Source of the DNA: Alistipes sp. ZOR0009
GTDB taxonomy: Bacteria; Bacteroidota; Bacteroidia; Bacteroidales; ZOR0009
Assembly (NCBI RefSeq): GCF_000798815.1
Contig: NZ_JTLD01000014.1
Span: 124,001 to 188,000 of the forward strand
DNA length: 64,000 nt
Direction of reading: 5' to 3'
The notes under the pieces are model-generated. The model was given only the letters and a program-made list of their open reading frames with translations. It had not been told where the DNA came from and made no database searches. A program made the position numbers and the translations under genes. Of this stretch, positions 10,650 through 18,021 are shown one piece after another. The first letter of the stretch is position 1; each line of letters opens with the position of its first letter.

Positions 10650-11993
10650 ATGAGACAAACACCTATTGACTTTAATACGGTAAATCGATTGAAGACGGAA
10701 TCGGGGATTGCTGGTATTGGAAAAGCCTCTATACGTGAATTGGTTAAGTTGGTTGGCCAGATAGAGGCTGCAACTAGCTCTAGCTTTGTGCGAATGGAGA
10801 TGGGAGTTCCTGGGTTAAAGACCCCGTCGGTTGCAATTGATGCCGAAATTGAAGCTTTAAGAAGTGGTGTTGCCTCAATCTACCCTTCTATAGAAGGTAT
10901 TCCCTCCCTAAAAACCGAACTTTCGCGTTTTGTTAAGAATTTTCTGGATATTGAAGTGGCAGAGGAGGGGTGTATTCCGACGGTAGGCTCAATGCAGGGT
11001 GGAATGGCCGCCTTTATGGTTACTAGCCGATACGATAAAGATCGCGATACGATTCTTTTTATCGATCCCGGATTTCCTGTTCAGAAAACTCAGCTTAAGA
11101 TGCTGGGGATAAGCTATGAGTCGTTTGATGTATACAACTATAGGGGTGAAAAGCTGCGTGCTAAGCTGGAGGAGTACCTTCAACAGGGCAATATCTCAAG
11201 CATTCTCTACTCTAATCCGAACAATCCCTCGTGGGTTTGCTTTACCGAAAAGGAGCTGCAGATTATCGGAGAGCTTGCCACAAAGTACGATGCTATCATA
11301 ATTGAAGATTTAGCCTACTTTGCAATGGACTTTAGAAAAGATATGTCGGTGCCCGGGAAACCCGCATTTCAGCCTACGGTTGCAAAGTATACCGATAACT
11401 ACATGCTTCTGGTTTCTGGGTCAAAAGCTTTTAGCTACGCAGGACAACGTATCGGAAGTATGATTATTTCTAACGCTTTGTTTAAACGTCAGTTTCCCGA
11501 CTTGAAGCGTTATTTCATGAACGATATTTTTGGGAAGGCCGTAATATTCGGACCAATTTATGGCTTATCTTCAGGTGTTGCTCATTCGGTACAGTACGGT
11601 TTTGCGGCCTTGCTTAAGGCTGTAAACGACGGAAAGTATAACTTTGTAAGCGATGTGAAGGTTTACGGAGAGCGAGCAAAAGTGCTGAAGAGGATCTTTA
11701 CCGAAAATGGATTTGAGATCGTTTATGATAGGGATGAAGATCAAATTTTGGCTGATGGATTCTATTTTACCGTAAACTACCCTTCTTTTACAGGCGAAGA
11801 GCTGGTGGAAGAGCTGCTGTACTATGGTGTAAGCGCTATTTCGCTAAGTACTACGGGGAGTGATAAAGAGGGGATCAGAGCTTGCGTATCGCAGGTTAAG
11901 CCCGAACAGTTTGAGGTACTAAGAGAGCGATTGGAGGTTTTCCACGCGCATCATCAGGCGAATAAAAAAATTAAGCCGGCATCATTAGTTTAA
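10650..11993 (+). CDS. PLP-dependent aminotransferase, class I/II
   Basis: Fold-type I aminotransferase of 447 residues. The pyridoxal-phosphate lysine is in VSGSKAFSYAGQRIG, preceded by the cofactor-binding Asp region IIEDLAYFAMD and the conserved YSNPNNPSW segment. I chose the ATG at 10650, because the longer frame begins at a TTG whose 20-residue leader has no family look. The gene is 28 bases from the ferredoxin subunit of the 2-oxoacid oxidoreductase and on the same strand. It therefore likely supplies 2-oxoacids, for example from branched-chain or aromatic amino acids, to that complex, or consumes them in the reverse direction. Substrate specificity cannot be read from the sequence. Confidence 0.85.
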   Translation: MRQTPIDFNTVNRLKTESGIAGIGKASIRELVKLVGQIEAATSSSFVRMEMGVPGLKTPSVAIDAEIEALRSGVASIYPSIEGIPSLKTELSRFVKNFLDIEVAEEGCIPTVGSMQGGMAAFMVTSRYDKDRDTILFIDPGFPVQKTQLKMLGISYESFDVYNYRGEKLRAKLEEYLQQGNISSILYSNPNNPSWVCFTEKELQIIGELATKYDAIIIEDLAYFAMDFRKDMSVPGKPAFQPTVAKYTDNYMLLVSGSKAFSYAGQRIGSMIISNALFKRQFPDLKRYFMNDIFGKAVIFGPIYGLSSGVAHSVQYGFAALLKAVNDGKYNFVSDVKVYGERAKVLKRIFTENGFEIVYDRDEDQILADGFYFTVNYPSFTGEELVEELLYYGVSAISLSTTGSDKEGIRACVSQVKPEQFEVLRERLEVFHAHHQANKKIKPASLV

Positions 11994-12021
11994 AATCAAA
12001 GGAATCAAAACATAACTGCAT

Positions 12022-12252
12022 ATGGCAAAAATTAGAGGAGCGATAGTTGTTGACGCCGAAAAGTGCAAAGGGTGTTCTCTTTGCGTGGTTGCTTGTCCAA
12101 CTAAAACCATTGGCCTTGCGCATGAGGTGAATGGCAAAGGCTATAACTTTGCTCGAATGGTGAATCCCGAGAGTTGTATAGGATGTTCTAACTGCGCATT
12201 AGTTTGTCCTGATAGTGTAATTACTGTGTACAAGGTCAAACTAGAGGCCTAA
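12022..12252 (+). CDS. 2-oxoacid:ferredoxin oxidoreductase, ferredoxin-like (delta) subunit
   Basis: A 76-residue bacterial-type ferredoxin with two 4Fe-4S motifs: CKGCSLCVVACP near residue 15 and CIGCSNCALVCP near residue 53. It is the electron-transfer subunit of the four-subunit 2-oxoacid oxidoreductase and passes electrons from the TPP site to ferredoxin. It is the first of four tightly packed genes in delta-alpha-beta-gamma order, 27 bases before vorB. Its oxygen-sensitive chemistry fits an anaerobic lifestyle. Confidence 0.9.
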   Translation: MAKIRGAIVVDAEKCKGCSLCVVACPTKTIGLAHEVNGKGYNFARMVNPESCIGCSNCALVCPDSVITVYKVKLEA

Positions 12253-12279
12253 TAACCCTAACTAGAATAGCATTGCAAT

Positions 12280-13368
12280 ATGAAAGAGCTAAGACTAATG
12301 AAGGGAAATGAGGCTATCGCTGAAGCTGCGATTCGTTGTGGCTGCGATGGCTATTTTGGATACCCAATTACCCCTCAATCGGAAATTATGGAAACTCTTA
12401 TGGTTCGTAAGCCATGGGAGGAAACAGGGATGGTTGTTTTGCAGGCCGAAAGCGAAACGTCATCAATAAACATGCTGTACGGTGGAGCAGCAACCGGAAA
12501 AAAAGTGATGACCTCATCTTCATCTCCAGGGGTGAGCTTGATGTGCGAAGGCTTGACTTACTTGGCAGGAGCAGAGCTTCCTTGCTTGGTGGTGAACGTT
12601 TCTCGTGGAGGTCCCGGTTTAGGAACAATTCAACCTGCACAGTCTGACTACTTTCAGGCAGTTAAAGGTGGTGGACATGGCGATTACCATCTAATCGTTC
12701 TTGCCCCTGCTTCTGTTCAGGAGATGTACGACTTTGTAGACCTAGCTTTTGAGCTCGCATTTAAGTATCGTAACCCAGCTATGATTCTTGCCGATGGCGT
12801 TATCGGTCAGATGATGGAAAAGGTTTACCTAAGCGAATTTAAGCCACGTTGGACAAAGGAAGAAATTGTTAAGCTGAATGGTGAATGGGCTTGTGTTGGC
12901 AAACCAGCCAGCCGTGAGCGTCATATCTCTACCTCACTTGAGCTAGAATCTGAGCGTCAAGAAAAGTTCAACCACAAGCTTCAGGCTAAGTACAACGTAA
13001 TTAAGGAGAATGAGGTTCGTTTTGAGGAAATGATGTGCGAGGATGCTGACTACATCATCATTGCATACGGTTCTTCTGCTCGTATCTCTTCTAAAGCTGT
13101 TGAACTTTGCCGTGCTGAAGGCATTAAGGTTGGTATGCTTCGTCCAATTACCTTATATCCTTTCCCAACTCAGCAAATCATTTCGCATCTTTCTCATGCA
13201 AAGGGTATGCTTGCCGTTGAGATGAGCGCAGGACAGATGGTTGAAGATGTTCGTTTGGCTGTAAACGGAAAGATTCCAGTACACCATTTTGGACGTTACG
13301 GTGGTATTGTTCCATCACCAAATGAAGTGGTTGATGCAATTAAGGCTAACTTCTTAGGAGGAAAATAG
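12280..13368 (+). CDS. vorB: 2-oxoacid:ferredoxin oxidoreductase alpha subunit, VorB type
   Basis: A 362-residue subunit with the pyruvate:ferredoxin oxidoreductase domain I fold. Recognisable segments are KGNEAIAEAAIRCG, GYFGYPITPQSE, SSSSPGVSLMCEGLTYL and SRGGPGLGTIQPAQ. They match the group annotated as 3-methyl-2-oxobutanoate dehydrogenase VorB, which decarboxylates branched-chain 2-oxoacids to acyl-CoA. Closely related KorA proteins use 2-oxoglutarate, and the sequence alone does not decide between them. The next gene starts one base after its stop, so translation is probably coupled. Confidence 0.88.
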   Translation: MKELRLMKGNEAIAEAAIRCGCDGYFGYPITPQSEIMETLMVRKPWEETGMVVLQAESETSSINMLYGGAATGKKVMTSSSSPGVSLMCEGLTYLAGAELPCLVVNVSRGGPGLGTIQPAQSDYFQAVKGGGHGDYHLIVLAPASVQEMYDFVDLAFELAFKYRNPAMILADGVIGQMMEKVYLSEFKPRWTKEEIVKLNGEWACVGKPASRERHISTSLELESERQEKFNHKLQAKYNVIKENEVRFEEMMCEDADYIIIAYGSSARISSKAVELCRAEGIKVGMLRPITLYPFPTQQIISHLSHAKGMLAVEMSAGQMVEDVRLAVNGKIPVHHFGRYGGIVPSPNEVVDAIKANFLGGK

Positions 13369-13369
13369 T

Positions 13370-14140
13370 ATGGCTGAAATTTTACTAGAAGATATTGTAA
13401 AGCCAGAAAATCTGGTTTACCAAAAAACAAAAGTGCTTACTGATAATGTAATGCACTACTGCCCTGGATGTACCCACGGCGTTATTCATAAATTGATTGC
13501 TGAGGTAATTGAGGAGATGAATATTCAGGAAGATACCATTGGGGTATCACCTGTTGGATGTTCTGTGTTGGCCTACAACTACCTTGATATTGACTGGTTA
13601 CAGGCTGCACACGGTCGCGCTCCTGCGTTGGCAACAGCAGCAAAGCGTCTAAACCCAGAAAAGCACGTGTTCACCTATCAGGGTGATGGAGACTTGGCTT
13701 CTATTGGTACAGCCGAAATCCTACACGCCTGCAACCGTGGTGAAAACATCGTGGTAATTTTTGTAAACAACGCTATCTACGGTATGACTGGGGGGCAAAT
13801 GGCTCCAACTACGCTTATCGGACAAAAGACGGCTACGACTCCTTACGGACGTACTGTTGAGTTGAATGGACACCCATTGCGTATTACTGAACTTATTGCT
13901 CAGCTTCCAGGTGCTTCGTTTGTAACTCGTCAGAGCGCTCAAACACCAGCTGCTGTTCGTAAGGCAAAGAAGGCCATTCGTAAAGCATTCGAAAATGCAG
14001 CTAACTGCAAGGGTACTTCTTTTGTTGAAGTTGTGGGAACATGTAACTCTGGATGGAAACTGTCTCCCGTTAAGTCTAACCAATGGATGGAGGAGAATAT
14101 GTTCCCATTCTATCCGCTTGGTGATTTGAAAGACGAATAG
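13370..14140 (+). CDS. 2-oxoacid:ferredoxin oxidoreductase beta subunit (TPP-binding)
   Basis: A 256-residue thiamine-pyrophosphate subunit. The TPP/Mg motif runs from GDGDLASIGTAEILHACNRG to the NNAIYGMTGGQ segment (about residues 105-145). The N-terminal YCPGCTHG carries the cysteines typical of the beta chains of this family. It is the catalytic partner of the alpha subunit just upstream. The beginning, LTDNVMHYCPGCTHG, and the length are normal for the group. Confidence 0.9.
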   Translation: MAEILLEDIVKPENLVYQKTKVLTDNVMHYCPGCTHGVIHKLIAEVIEEMNIQEDTIGVSPVGCSVLAYNYLDIDWLQAAHGRAPALATAAKRLNPEKHVFTYQGDGDLASIGTAEILHACNRGENIVVIFVNNAIYGMTGGQMAPTTLIGQKTATTPYGRTVELNGHPLRITELIAQLPGASFVTRQSAQTPAAVRKAKKAIRKAFENAANCKGTSFVEVVGTCNSGWKLSPVKSNQWMEENMFPFYPLGDLKDE

Positions 14141-14169
14141 CCTAACCAATTATCAAAACGAGAATTGCA

Positions 14170-14721
14170 ATGAAAGAGGAAATCATTATAGCCGGATTTG
14201 GAGGACAAGGAGTTCTATCAATGGGCAAGATTCTTGCTTACTCTGGCATTATGCAGGGACAAGAAGTTACTTGGATGCCATCTTACGGTCCCGAAATGCG
14301 TGGTGGTACCGCTAACGTAACCGTAATACTAAGCGATGATAGGATTAGCTCCCCAATTGTACATGAGTACGATACGGCGATTATCCTAAATCAACAATCA
14401 ATGGATAAGTTTGCTGCCAATGTAAAGCCTGGTGGTGTGCTTATTTACGATCCAAATGGTATAATAAACCATCCTACACGTACTGATATCAATATCTACA
14501 AGATTGAGGCTGCCGAAGAGGCTGCAAACATGAATAATGCGAAGGCATTTAACATGATTGTGCTAGGTGCTTTCTTGAGCGTTAAGCCAATTGTGAAGAT
14601 GGAAAATATCCGTAAAGGTTTGGAAAAATCGCTTCCTGAGCGTCACCATCATTTAATTCCAATGAATGAGGAGGCAATCAAAAAGGGAATGGAAAAGGTA
14701 GTTACATTAAATGCTCTATAG
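14170..14721 (+). CDS. 2-oxoacid:ferredoxin oxidoreductase gamma subunit
   Basis: A 183-residue subunit of the POR/KOR gamma family, starting with the diagnostic IIIAGFGGQGVLSMGKIL and continuing with PSYGPEMRGGTAN. It binds CoA and closes the active site of the complex. It is the fourth gene of the cluster, 29 bases after the beta subunit, and is followed by the shared terminator at 14723. Confidence 0.9.
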   Translation: MKEEIIIAGFGGQGVLSMGKILAYSGIMQGQEVTWMPSYGPEMRGGTANVTVILSDDRISSPIVHEYDTAIILNQQSMDKFAANVKPGGVLIYDPNGIINHPTRTDINIYKIEAAEEAANMNNAKAFNMIVLGAFLSVKPIVKMENIRKGLEKSLPERHHHLIPMNEEAIKKGMEKVVTLNAL

Positions 14722-14722
14722 T

Positions 14723-14748
14723 AAAAAGCGGCCTAGTGCCGCTTTTTT
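14723..14748. terminator. Bidirectional terminator between convergent genes
   Basis: Stem AAAAGCGGC paired with GCCGCTTTT with a 5-nt loop. T-runs occur on both strands, so it can serve the oxidoreductase operon (+) and the GIN-domain gene (-), which ends 4 bases away. Confidence 0.85.
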
Positions 14749-14751
14749 ATT

Positions 14752-15450
14752 TTAAGGTATTCTTTTCACAACTCCGAATTCTTTTTTGATCTCGACGGTG
14801 GGTTTTCCTTTATAGTAAACTGCTCCAAACCCATTAATGCTGCCAATAAGCTGCTTTTTTGCGCTTATCTGGGCTTTTCCTGTTCCGTTGATAACGACGT
14901 TTGTATTGCTCGTGTTTAGGCCAAATCCGTCGTACATTCCGGCTCCATTCATCGTAAGCTTGACTTTCTCACTTTCCCCTTTTAGCCTTATATAGGAGGC
15001 ACCTCCCGATGTTATATCAAAGGTTTGACAGATTAAAGCTAAATCAATTTTACTAGAGCCGCTCAACCTTACGGATAGCGCTTTTACTTTCAGCTCGTTT
15101 TGCGATTTTAGGTTGGCATACCCGTCAATCTGGAGGTTGTTTAGGTTGGTTACGTAGAGGTTTATTGTTGGAATTTCATCGTTTCTTAGATGAAGCCTAC
15201 GGTCTCGATCTTTCGCCATTTCGATAGTCAGCAGCCCTTCCCGTACGGCAACCTTAATCCTGTTTACAACGGATGGCATTCCGATAATTTGTAGAGCGCT
15301 ATTTTTACATTGGCTGATGTTAATCTCAAACCCTCCGGTAATAGCAACCTTTTCAAAAGGTAATGTTTTGAAAATTTTGGTAGTCGGTTTTGTAGCCCAA
15401 AGTAGCTGGCTTGCTGACAGAATTAGCAGTATGGATAGTATCCTTTTCAT
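14752..15450 (-). CDS. Exported head-GIN domain protein (DUF2807)
   Basis: A 232-residue protein with signal peptide MKRILSILLILSASQLLWA. The remainder is a putative auto-transporter adhesin head GIN domain: FEKVAITGGFEINISQ near the start, then repeating beta-solenoid turns such as LQIDGYANLKSQNELKVKALSVRLSG, ITSGGASYIRLKG and VVINGTGKAQISAKKQ. The family is common in Bacteroidota envelopes and its function is unknown. The start was set at 15450 because the longer frame to 15546 runs through the terminator hairpin of the upstream gene and hides the signal peptide. Confidence 0.8.
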   Translation of the reverse strand: MKRILSILLILSASQLLWATKPTTKIFKTLPFEKVAITGGFEINISQCKNSALQIIGMPSVVNRIKVAVREGLLTIEMAKDRDRRLHLRNDEIPTINLYVTNLNNLQIDGYANLKSQNELKVKALSVRLSGSSKIDLALICQTFDITSGGASYIRLKGESEKVKLTMNGAGMYDGFGLNTSNTNVVINGTGKAQISAKKQLIGSINGFGAVYYKGKPTVEIKKEFGVVKRIP

Positions 15451-15504
15451 GGCTAAGGATTTTTTTAAATTTAGTAAAAAAAGGATACTAGAAAAGCTAA
15501 TGGT

Positions 15505-15540
15505 GAAAAAAATGCCCGAATACGGACTAGGTATTCGGGC
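15505..15540 (-). terminator. Rho-independent terminator after the sugar MFS gene
   Basis: A 10-bp perfect stem, GCCCGAATAC paired with GTATTCGGGC, with a 7-nt loop; the T-run is on the minus strand. It lies between the MFS stop (15605) and the start of the GIN-domain gene. Confidence 0.85.
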
Positions 15541-15604
15541 TTGCAAGATCGATATCCTAAGATATCAGGGGTATAAATTGGTTTTGCAAATATAGCAAAA
15601 AAAG

Positions 15605-16780
15605 TTAGGCTTTTCTTTTGTTGAATGCGATAGCCAAGATGTAAAGGAGGCAAACTAGAGGAACCGCGAATCCGGCTACAATATTGTTTGTCATATCTGC
15701 TACCACTCCAAATGCCAACGGAACAAATGCTCCACCTATAATTGCGGTAACCATAAGCCCTGAGATTTCATTTGCCTTTTCGGGTAGTGAGTCTACGGTA
15801 ATGGAGAAAATAAGCGGGAAGATGTTTGCAAATCCAAATCCAACAATGAAAATGGCAATAAATGCAACCATCTCGCTTGGGGCAATGAATAGCAGCAGGT
15901 TTCCTGCAATAGATAAAATGGTGGTAAGTACTAAAAATTTCTTTGGAGACATCCAGTTTAGAATGATAGAGCCAAAGAAGCGGCCAGCCATTACAGAAAT
16001 AAAGAAAAATAGGGTTCCCAGAAGTCCTAATTTGGTAATGTCGTAGTTAAATACATCTGCTAGGTAGTTCGGTAGCTTAGATGACATTGAAACTTCAGCA
16101 CCCACGTAAAGGAAGATCCCCATTACCATTGCAAGTATGTATCCGTTAGTAAGAAGAGACAAGCAAGAACTTAGAGTTGCTGGTTTTGCATTTTCATCAC
16201 TCTTTTTTTCTTCCACCTTAGTGAGAAGGATATACACGATGGTTAGTGCTATAAGTACGGCATAAATTGGGAAAAGAACTTTCCAGTCTAATCCAAAGTA
16301 GCGGCCAGCAACTAGAGGGATGAGCGATCCAGATAGAGAACCGATAGCCTTTACAAACTGTCCAAGAGAAAGGTTGCGCGAATACTTTCCTTCTGGCGAT
16401 ACATCTCGCATGATAGGATTTCCAGCTACCTGAAGGCAGGTTGCTCCTGCACCTAAAAGCAGGATAGAAACTAGCAGAATTACAAAGCTAGAGAACTGTC
16501 CGATAATAGGAAGGATAAGCCCTACTAGGGCGATTACCAATCCGTAGATTAGAACCTTCTTCTTCCCAATTCTATCTTGGATAAGACCCATTGGAATTGA
16601 AAGCAGACCAAACATGATAAAACCCATAAAGGTTAGTAGACCTGCTGCGAAATTTGATAGTTTAAATGCTTCTTGAACTTGGCTTGTTAGCGGCCCTACA
16701 ACATCTCCAAATCCCATGCACAGGAATGCAAAAAAGATCGGAAGAGCTGCAAGTTTGTTTGCCTTAGTGGCTTGTCCCAT
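15605..16780 (-). CDS. MFS sugar porter, FHS/glucose-galactose type
   Basis: A 391-residue major facilitator with 12 hydrophobic segments. The loop 2-3 motif is GLIQDRIGKKKVL and the motif near helix 5 is AGNPIMRDVSPEGKYSRNLSLGQFVKAIGS, split here by residues typical of the fucose-galactose-glucose (FHS) group. It probably imports a monosaccharide by proton symport through the inner membrane. It is downstream of trmD on the same strand but separated by 186 bases that contain a pair of alternative hairpins, so separate control is possible. The substrate is not determined. Confidence 0.8.
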   Translation of the reverse strand: MGQATKANKLAALPIFFAFLCMGFGDVVGPLTSQVQEAFKLSNFAAGLLTFMGFIMFGLLSIPMGLIQDRIGKKKVLIYGLVIALVGLILPIIGQFSSFVILLVSILLLGAGATCLQVAGNPIMRDVSPEGKYSRNLSLGQFVKAIGSLSGSLIPLVAGRYFGLDWKVLFPIYAVLIALTIVYILLTKVEEKKSDENAKPATLSSCLSLLTNGYILAMVMGIFLYVGAEVSMSSKLPNYLADVFNYDITKLGLLGTLFFFISVMAGRFFGSIILNWMSPKKFLVLTTILSIAGNLLLFIAPSEMVAFIAIFIVGFGFANIFPLIFSITVDSLPEKANEISGLMVTAIIGGAFVPLAFGVVADMTNNIVAGFAVPLVCLLYILAIAFNKRKA

Positions 16781-16914
16781 GGTGTTTCTTTTTTATTAAG
16801 GTTAAATATAACGTACGAAGATAAATAACCCTAAGAAATATAAAATACCAGTCGACAAATATTAACGTTACTAAGATTGATGTGCCGTAATGAGATGGCG
16901 TGAAAATGTTTGAT

Positions 16915-16960
16915 AGATAGCTTATAAGGGCATCATAAGCCATCTACGGAGATGACTTAT
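16915..16960 (-). promoter_or_regulatory. Two mutually exclusive hairpins between trmD and the MFS gene
   Basis: Three related 11-mers occur on the plus strand: AGATAGCTTAT (16915-16925), ATAAGCCATCT (16935-16945) and AGATGACTTAT (16950-16960). The middle one can pair with either neighbour over 11 bp. In both cases the single non-Watson-Crick pair is G-U when read on the minus strand, the direction of trmD and the porter. It could be the trmD 3' end, or a switch in the leader of the porter gene. Confidence 0.45.
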
Positions 16961-16966
16961 GCGATA

Positions 16967-17644
16967 CTATTCATCAAGAAGATCTGGTCTTAGGCGTTTT
17001 GTTCGCTCATAGGCTTGTTCTTCCTGCCATTTGGATATTTCCTTAAAATTTCCAGACATTAGAACTTGAGGTACTTCCCATCCGTTGTAAACGGCAGGGC
17101 GTGTATATACAGGAGGTGCTAAAAGCCCGTCCTGAAAGGAGTCGGTTAGGGCTGAGGTTTCATCGGATATAACGCCTGGAACGATGCGTACAACGCTATC
17201 TACAATAACAGCCGCCGCGAGTTCTCCTCCCGAAAGTACAAAATCGCCAATAGAAAGCTCCATTGTAACTACATGTTCACGAATACGGTGGTCGACACCT
17301 TTGTAGTGACCGCAGAGTATGATAATATTATCTAAAGTGGCAATGCGGTTGGAGATGCCTTGCTTTAGGGTTTGCCCATCGGGTGTTACGTAGATTACCT
17401 CGTCGTAGGTTCGTTCGTTTTTTAGTTTTTCGATGCAGCGAAAAATCGGATCGCATGTCATAACCATTCCTGCATCGCCACCAAATGCGTAATCGTCCAC
17501 ACTCTTGTGCTTATCGGTGCTGTAGTCGCGGATGTTATGTATGTGTATTTCTACCAACTCCTTCTGCTTTGCCCTTTTTATGATGGAATGGTTGAAGGGA
17601 CTTTCGAGAAGTTCTGGATGAATGGTTAGAATGTCAATTCTCAT
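16967..17644 (-). CDS. trmD: tRNA (guanine-37-N1)-methyltransferase
   Basis: A 225-residue SPOUT-class enzyme that methylates G37 of tRNA with S-adenosylmethionine and prevents frameshifting. Motifs are [12 protein letters not shown] at the N-terminus, [11 protein letters not shown], the knotted SAM site [14 protein letters not shown] and [14 protein letters not shown], and the C-terminal [12 protein letters not shown]. The start at 17644 removes a 15-residue leader present in the longer frame and gives the canonical N-terminus. It is not with rpsP/rimM/rplS here, as is usual in this phylum. Confidence 0.95.
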   Translation of the reverse strand: MRIDILTIHPELLESPFNHSIIKRAKQKELVEIHIHNIRDYSTDKHKSVDDYAFGGDAGMVMTCDPIFRCIEKLKNERTYDEVIYVTPDGQTLKQGISNRIATLDNIIILCGHYKGVDHRIREHVVTMELSIGDFVLSGGELAAAVIVDSVVRIVPGVISDETSALTDSFQDGLLAPPVYTRPAVYNGWEVPQVLMSGNFKEISKWQEEQAYERTKRLRPDLLDE

Positions 17645-17966
17645 TGGATGAATTTTTTGCAAAGTTAATAGACTCGGCGAAATCGGCAAAAAGGAGGAAT
17701 AATGCAGGAGTAAAACCTGTTAAAATAGGCTGCTGCTAGAGTAGTTCTTGGCAATATGCGCTTTGTAAAAGTTAATCGGCCAGAGCTTCACAGCAATGGC
17801 CGATTTTTCTAAAACCACATAAAAAAACGTATATCAATTGCTAAGCAATTCAAATTTAGTAGGCTGCAAAGATAACAGAAATCATCTCTGCTGCGTCATC
17901 CTGTTCGATAAAAAGAATTTGAGCAGGCATAACTCACGAATATAGCATAAAAATCTATAAAAAAGA
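17645..17966. other. Intergenic region between trmD and the maltose phosphorylase terminator
   Basis: No protein gene is supported. It contains a strong Shine-Dalgarno (AAGGAGG, 17691-17697) with a three-codon frame ATG CAG GAG TAA at 17702, followed by a hairpin with AATCGGCCA (17774-17782) and TGGCCGATT (17797-17805) arms and a T-run on the plus strand. This could be a short plus-strand RNA. Confidence 0.35.
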
Positions 17967-17999
17967 GAAAGCCTGGATGATTTATTGATCCAGACTTTC
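17967..17999 (-). terminator. Terminator of the maltose phosphorylase operon
   Basis: On the minus strand, the arms GAAAG-CTGGAT and ATCCAG-CTTTC (one internal mismatch) enclose a 9-nt loop and are followed by a T-rich tract. The hairpin lies 23 bases after the stop of the GH65 gene. Confidence 0.7.
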
Positions 18000-18021
18000 C
18001 TTATTTTGGTTTACTAGATTT

